Below, piece by piece: positions 58,881 to 64,000 of a stretch of 64,000 nt of DNA (its first letter is position 1; each line of letters begins with the position of its first letter). This DNA comes from Wurfbainia villosa. Its lineage: Eukaryota > Streptophyta > Magnoliopsida > Zingiberales > Zingiberaceae. A program made the translations under genes and the position numbers. A model generated the notes under the pieces. The model was not told where the DNA came from, did no database searches, and saw only the letters and a program-made list of their open reading frames with translations. The stretch is taken from positions 22,950,314-23,014,313 of the forward strand of contig CM046001.1 in the NCBI GenBank assembly GCA_025175895.1, read 5' to 3'.

Positions 58881-60242
58881 TGTTGGATCGAAAGTGTCGC
58901 TAGAGGGGGGGGTGAATAGCGATACGGTGTCGTTAAAAAACTTTTGCAATAAGTAAAAAGCAAGTAGAGAGTGCACAGCGGAAATATAAAGTAGACAAGA
59001 TATTTTTACGTGGTTCACAATCTTTCGATTGCTAATCCACGGCCCTAGTGATCCTTGATCACGTACGGAGGGCAATTCACTAAAACCACTCCTCCTCGTT
59101 GGAGGTAGGAGCAACGATTACAAAAAGAAATCAAGGCAAAGGGACACTCCCCCTTTCCTTGTTACGATTAAAGCACAAAGACAATTTAAAGAAGTAGAAC
59201 TTAAATAAATATACCGACAACTCTTATAAGTAGAAGATGTAGCTTTCGTTGTCGGCGGCACTTCGTCGTAGCAAATGTGAGTAGTAGTAGCGGCGTTACG
59301 ACGGCGTGTTGAGAGCTCTTGAATTCTTGTTATTTGCTTGGCTTGAACATGTCTATTTATGGATATTGATCTATGAATTTAGACATAGGTAGTGTCCAAG
59401 GTGAGGTTCTTATCCCAACTCAAGGATGAGGTGTTTCATCCAACCACCTTGTGCCACCTCCAACCTTCTTGTGCGCCAACTCAAGGATGAGGTGTTTCAT
59501 CCAACCACCTTGTGCCACCTCCAACCTCCTTGGGCGCCAACTTGAGGATGAGGTGTTTCATCCAACCACCTTGTGCCACCTCCAACCTCCTTGGGCGCCA
59601 ACTCAAGGATGAGGTGTTTCATCCAACCACCTTGTGCCACCTCCAACCTCCTTGGGCACCAACTTGTTGGAGCCATTCAACTTGTGCCACATCATGGGAG
59701 CCAACCATCTTGTGCCAACTCACCTTATTTTGGGCGTCCACCACAAGGAAGCTTGGTGATGGTTTGATGTCCACCTTGATGCCACATCACCCTTTGTACC
59801 AAAACACGAGTCAAGTCCAAATTCACTCCTTGAAATTCGAGCTCTTCTCGAGGTTTGGAACTTGACTAGAAGTTGATCGTAGTCAAAGGGTTTTGACTGC
59901 AGCATAGTTAGCTTAAAATATAAAGTACGATGGTTCTAACCATCCGATCTCGACCTAGACCTTCCATTGGAGGTATTGGGCCTGTCTACGCTAACGACCT
60001 TGCTTCGCTTTCACACGAGCTTACCTTGTAGCCTCGCTCGGTCTTCACCCGAGTACCTCGGCTTCCTCCAAGTCCTCGCGCGTTCGACCACCTCGGTTCC
60101 CACCGGTGTCGCACCTTCCGCTCAACTTTAGCATTTCTCGCACACTTAATTGAGCTCGTAAGATAACAAATATACCCTTAACTATTGAGCCTTTTGCCAT
60201 AATCAAAATATCGGTTCGACTTTGGTGCCCATTGCACCAACA
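58881..60242 (-). repeat. U 3' LTR (1.36 kb)
   Basis: Plus strand starts TGTTGGATCGAAAGTGTCGC and ends TTGCACCAACA. Minus-strand TATA-like ATAAATAGA at 59352-59360. It contains a 61-bp tandem repeat. Confidence 0.9.
59416..59659. repeat. 61-bp tandem repeat in the U LTR
   Basis: Four copies of CAACTCAAGGATGAGGTGTT followed by TCATCCAACCACCTTGTGCC and ACCTCCAACCTYCTTGKGCG, starting at 59416, 59477, 59538 and 59599; exact period 61. Confidence 0.95.
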
Positions 60243-61152
60243 ATCTCCCCTTTGATTCATGGCAAACCACACAAAAGTTAAGGAAAATTTAAGCATAACA
60301 AAGAAGCTAGCATAATGATTAAGCATGAATGAGCTAGCATAAAGATTAAATATGAATGAGCTAGCATAATGATTAAGCATGAATGAGCTAGCATAAAGAT
60401 TAAATATGAATGAGCTAGCATAAAGATTAAATATGAATGAGCTAGCATAATGATTAAATATGAATGAGCTAGCATAATGATTAAGTATGAATGAGCTAGC
60501 ATAAAGATTAAGCATGAGTGAGCTAGCATAAAGATTAAGCATGAGTGAGAAATATTATTGTTTCAAGTTCTCCTTTGAGGTAACCTCCCTTGACCGAAGG
60601 TGAGTTCTTGAAAAATAATTTTTACTCCCCCTTAATAGTTGCTTAAGTAAACGGAATTACTTAATATAAAAGGTAATAATTTTGTTTACTTTCTTCCTTA
60701 CTTTTGTGACTTTCTCCCCCTTTTGCCTTAACTCAAAAAGTTTGTAAATATATTTTAAGGTTTGTAAGTCCAAGCAAGTTCCCAATATAAATATATATAT
60801 ATATATTTTTTTTTAAAATAATAATAAGCTTGAAAATATGTTCATCTAAAATGTACAACTCCGGTTGGACTTGATTGATATAGAATGATCAATAAGTCTT
60901 GAAGGAGTTGATTAATTTTAAATAATTATACTCCATGGTTCATGTCGATGCACTGAATCTACATCTGGAACCAGGAGTAAGGTCCTAACATCTCACGCCT
61001 GCTCATGGCTAAGTACACAAACACATTAGTCCTATGTGTTGTGAGATGTGTTGGCTCCTTAAATCTATAGGTATATGATTTCTAAGGTAAGACTTAGGCT
61101 AATTTCATAAAAAGAAGCAAAAGTAGAGTACATATATAGAAAAATTTAAATC
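60243..61152 (-). other. U purine tracts, 27-bp minisatellite and 3' non-coding region
   Basis: Main tract on the minus strand AAAGGGGAGAT (60243-60253) and second tract CAAAAGGGGGAGAAA (60711-60725). Between them lies the 27-bp array (separate entry). The remainder is AT-rich without coding frames. Confidence 0.8.
60305..60549. repeat. 27-bp tandem repeat array, about nine copies
   Basis: Unit AGCTAGCATAAAGATTAARY plus ATGAATG with period exactly 27 where measured (60305, 60332). Variation is limited to a few positions (AAAG/AATG, AAATAT/AAGCAT). The minus-strand open frame 60045-60542 with repeated YASS motifs is produced by the array. Confidence 0.95.
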
Positions 61153-61519
61153 CTACTCTATTACGCACATACCTAACTTTCGTCTTAATAAACTAAATTC
61201 GGCTTCGGGTAGTGGTTTGGTGAAGATGTCCGCTAGGTTTGATTTGGACTCAACATACTCTAGTTGTATAGTTCCATTAGTTACATGTTCCCTAATGAAG
61301 TGGTGTTTAACTTCTATATGTTTTGTCCTAGAATGACATATTGGATTTTTAGTTAAGTTAATTGAACTAATGTTATCTATGTAGGTTTTAATGTTGTTAA
61401 AGATTAAGCTAAAGTCTTGGAGAGTGTGCTTCATCCACGGAGAGAGACACACTCACCCATCGCAACGATTCGGCGTGGTAGATAAGGCAACGCAATGTCG
61501 CTTCCATCGCACCAACTTA
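61153..61519 (-). pseudogene. U RNase H
   Basis: Minus strand, NLTKNPICHSRTKHIEVKHH and YVESKSNLADIFTKPLPE (61153-61360) form the C-terminal half of copia RNase H. The part with STTEAEY-like residues (61450-61520) is frameshifted by small deletions. Ends at TAG near 61153. Confidence 0.85.
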
Positions 61520-62445
61520 CTAGACTCGTTTGAGGATTTGACAACAACCACTCGTGCTCTTTCTATCGAGTTTACTACCGCATAGTCGAGTCGAGTAGTA
61601 GCCGATTAGATTAAACTCGGTAGATCTAGGGTACCAAATACCTACGCTTAGCGTGCCCTTTAGATATCTAAGGATACGCTTGACTAGGGTTAGGTGAGAC
61701 TCTCGCACAGTTTTGTAACCTTGCGCACATACTACCGCGAATAAAATGTCGGGTCGGCTCATGGTTAAGTATAGGAGACTTCCTATTGCCCTATAGTATT
61801 TTAGGTCAACGGGTTTTCCTTCTACATCTTCGCTTATATTAACATTAGTTGCCATAGGTGTATTGATTATTTTAGCATCTTGCATTCCAAATCGATTTAT
61901 TAAGTCCTTAGTATATTTTTGTTGATGTAAATATATTCCATCTTTAGTTTGTTTAATTTGTAAACCTAAGAAGAAACTTAACTCTCCCACTAAATTCATT
62001 TCAAATTCACTTTCCATAAGTGAGATGAATTCGATTAGCAGGATCGAGTTGGTAGTTCCAAAAATTATATCATCTACATAGATTTGGGCTATAAAGATTT
62101 CTTTTCCTACGGTTTTAACGAATAAGGTTGGGTCGACTAAACCTTGGTTGAATCCTTTGGACTTAAGATAGATCGAAAGCCTTTCGTACCAAGCTCTTGG
62201 GGCTTGTTTGAGTCCATATAGGGCTTTCTTAAGTCTAAGGACATGGTCAGGTTTATCTAGATTTTCGAATCCGGGAGGTTGACTGACGTAAACTTCTTCC
62301 TTAATGTATCCATTCAAAAATGCTGACTTGACATCCATTTGAAACAATTTAAAACCGAGATATGCTAACAACATTCGGATGGACTCTAGTCCAAGCTACG
62401 GGCGAGGTCTCATCGTAATCTAAACCTTCGACTTGACTAAACCCT
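61520..62445 (-). pseudogene. U reverse transcriptase
   Basis: The minus strand from about 62374 is open for 284 residues. MDVKSAFLNGYIKEEVYV (residues 13-30), YGLKQAPRAWYERL, the catalytic IYVDDIIFGT (about residues 95-104), FFLGLQIKQ and TPMATNVN are all present. The end shows the start of RNase H with small gaps. Upstream, 62375-62445 holds the remnant of the YDET block in other frames. All RT catalytic residues look intact. Confidence 0.9.
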
Positions 62446-62925
62446 TTATACTAACCTAGCTTTATTTCTAACTACTTCACCTTTATCATCAAGTTTATTT
62501 CGAAATACCCACCTTGTTCCAATAATTGATTTTTCTTTAGGTGGTGGTACTAATTCCCAGATTTCATTTCTAGTGAATTGAGCTAGCTCTTCTTGCATAG
62601 CAATAATCCAGTCGGGATCAAGAAGTGCTTGTTCAATAGTTTTGGGTTCGATTTTGGAAATTAACGAGATTTGACTAAGGTTTCGATATGAAGCTCTAGT
62701 TCGAACTCCTAAATTTGGATCACCTATAACTTGATTGATAGGATGATTTGTTTGAGTCTTAGTGTGACTCGGGTTAGGGTCATCTATCACTTGGTCGATA
62801 GGATGACTTGGGTGAGTTCTAGTTTGACTTGGGTTAGAGTCATCTATCACTTGGTCGATAGGATGACTTGGGTTAGGACGAGATTCAAGTTCAAGATCAG
62901 AGTCGGGTTCGCTATAAGTTGATTT
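62446..62925 (-). pseudogene. U integrase-RT linker and pre-RT block, with a 60-bp in-frame repeat
   Basis: The minus strand is open at 62446-62850. It starts with three copies of a 20-residue unit (IDDPNPSHT-like and HPIDQV-like), encoded by a 60-bp tandem repeat at 62720-62885. Then follow LLDPDWIIAMQEELAQF, RNEIWELVPPP and RWVFRNKL. Here the tryptophan that is UGA in X, V and W is intact. In V and W the linker has a single HPLDQ unit. Confidence 0.88.
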
Positions 62926-64000
62926 GCTAGTTGGTTTTGTTAAGGATTGAACGGTTCGTGTCCTTCGTCAAAACTATATTAATGGTTTCTTCGACTCTAA
63001 GAGTGTCGTGATTGTATACCCTATAAGCTCTCGGTGGTTGAGTATCCTAGAAAGGTTCCAGAGGTTTTGGATTTGAATTTCCTAGGTAATCCTTAGTGTT
63101 TAAGATATGTACTTGCATCCAAATACCCTAAAGTACTTGATGTTCTGGTATTTTATCGTGATAAATCTCGAAGGTCTTTTGGTGCCTCTTTACCATAAGG
63201 ATCCTATTTTGGACATAGCAAGCTACTAACGGCCTCCGCCAAAATCTATCGGGTAGGTTATACTGCTTAACATTGTCCTAGCGGCTTCTTGTAGGGTTCT
63301 ATTTTTCCGCTCGACTAACCCATTTTGTTGTGGGTTCTAGGACATGAAAACTCATGGTGGTATCCGCTTAGGTTACTAAATCAGTAAACTCCGTGGTTTT
63401 CGAATTCACCACCATGATCGCTTCTAAGTCTTTTAATCTTAAGGTTCTTTTGATTTTCGATTAACCTACAAAGATTGATTAGTTGGTCTAGGTATCATTT
63501 TTATGTTTGATAAACCTAACCCAAGTAAATCTAGAATAGTCGCCAATTATGACTAAGCAAAATTGACTACCATTGAGTGACTTAGCTCCATGTGAATCAA
63601 ATAGATCCATGTGTAGGAGCTCAAGAACACTTTTGGTTCGTTCTTGATTAGTTAATTGATGTTGTGTCCTAGATTGTTTACCTTGTTGACAAGCATTACA
63701 TATTTTATTATCCAAGTTGTTTAGTTTAGTCAAACCTATAACCAAGCCACTCTGACACATATTGTGGACGAGTCTTAAAAGTGAGTGTCCGAGTCTTCGG
63801 TGCCATAACCAAGATTCCTCTTGTTGTGTCATAAGACACTTGGTTGAGGAGTTGGGTAAATTTATTGTGTAGATGTTGCTACTCCTAGTTCCTTTAAGTA
63901 TTATTTTAGATGTTGCATTTATTTTGATTACGCATTCATTTTCTAGAAATATGACCTTATAATTGTTATCACACAATTGGCTTACACTAAGTAAATTATA
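62926..64000 (-). pseudogene. U integrase and protease end, incomplete at the edge
   Basis: The minus strand from 63976 is open for 162 residues. LCDNNYKVIFLENECVIK belongs to the pre-integrase part, WLWHRRLGH ... CNACQQGK (about 63690-63820) is the zinc region, and LHMDLFDSHGAKS and IIGDYSRFTWVRF are the first part of the core. The second catalytic Asp of VDD-type elements reads GD here. The rest (62950-63480) is recognisable in all three frames, broken by one-base losses. The N-terminal part of pol and gag lie beyond 64000. Confidence 0.85.

Larger units (their letters stand above)
44400..64000 (-). mobile_element. W: minus-strand Sirevirus whose 5' part lies beyond the right edge
   Basis: The 3' LTR (44400-45537), purine tracts and RNase H to integrase (46704-49496) are visible, then V interrupts. 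The remaining integrase, gag and 5' LTR must lie right of the window, because V and the nested U are not closed before 64000. Only one target copy is visible (AGAGA, 44395-44399). W and V are the same subfamily in opposite orientation. Confidence 0.82.
58881..64000 (-). mobile_element. U: minus-strand Sirevirus running off the right edge
   Basis: 3' LTR 58881-60242, purine tracts, then RNase H, reverse transcriptase and integrase on the minus strand to the window end, where the frame is still open in the pre-integrase region. Proteins differ clearly from V and W (for example VGELSFFLGLQIKQ and a different linker), so this is another subfamily. Many small deletions break the frames. Confidence 0.9.

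Noticed and set aside
60305..60549. Possible CRISPR-like array
   Set aside because: Units are contiguous 27-mers without spacers, in a plant retrotransposon; it is a minisatellite.

Overview
The window is plant nuclear DNA made almost entirely of nested LTR retrotransposons. I found no host gene, rRNA gene, intact tRNA gene, CRISPR array or bacterial feature. Every element whose primer-binding site (PBS) I could see uses the plant initiator-Met tRNA type (TGGTATCAGAGC or a one-base variant). The lineages are those of large angiosperm genomes: Sirevirus-type Ty1/copia, Angela-like Ty1/copia and chromovirus (Tekay/Del-like) Ty3/gypsy. A repeat-rich, probably monocot, angiosperm is likely, but the species cannot be read from this sequence.

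The layout can be solved from LTR ends and 5-bp target-site duplications (TSDs). The oldest layer is a minus-strand Sirevirus, X, left as three pieces (2416-2954, 32149-33050, 42258-44399). Four elements split or truncate X. (1) E0 is a minus-strand Ty3 element whose 5' LTR is 158-2415 and which runs off the left edge. (2) Y is a gag-only minus-strand Sirevirus, 2955-32148. (3) Z is a full-length plus-strand Angela-like copia, 33051-42252, TSD CTTGT. (4) W is a minus-strand Sirevirus that starts at 44400 and whose far end lies beyond the right edge.

Y carries solo LTR C (29527-30603, TSD GAGCC) and the Ty3 element G1 (6600-27954, TSD GATTG). G1 carries the minus-strand Angela-like copia K (8709-17488, TSD GATGA) and, inside its 3' LTR, solo LTR A (20788-27325, TSD ATCAG). 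A contains solo LTR B (21610-24633, TSD AACAT). W is broken by the plus-strand Sirevirus V (from 49497). V carries solo LTR D (55626-57485, TSD CTAAA), and its 3' LTR is broken at 58881 by the minus-strand Sirevirus U, which runs off the right edge.

No element here encodes an intact polyprotein. V is closest: one unbroken frame from gag to RNase H with five internal stops. Y never had pol, G1 has lost everything between gag and integrase, and K is badly decayed although its LTRs are still about 98% alike by eye. The most unusual signals are: K's unequal LTRs inside a perfect TSD; a UGA at the same tryptophan position before reverse transcriptase in three separate Sireviruses; tRNA-like A/B boxes antisense to the start of each Ty3 LTR; and a wholesale change of palindromic motif between Y's two LTRs.
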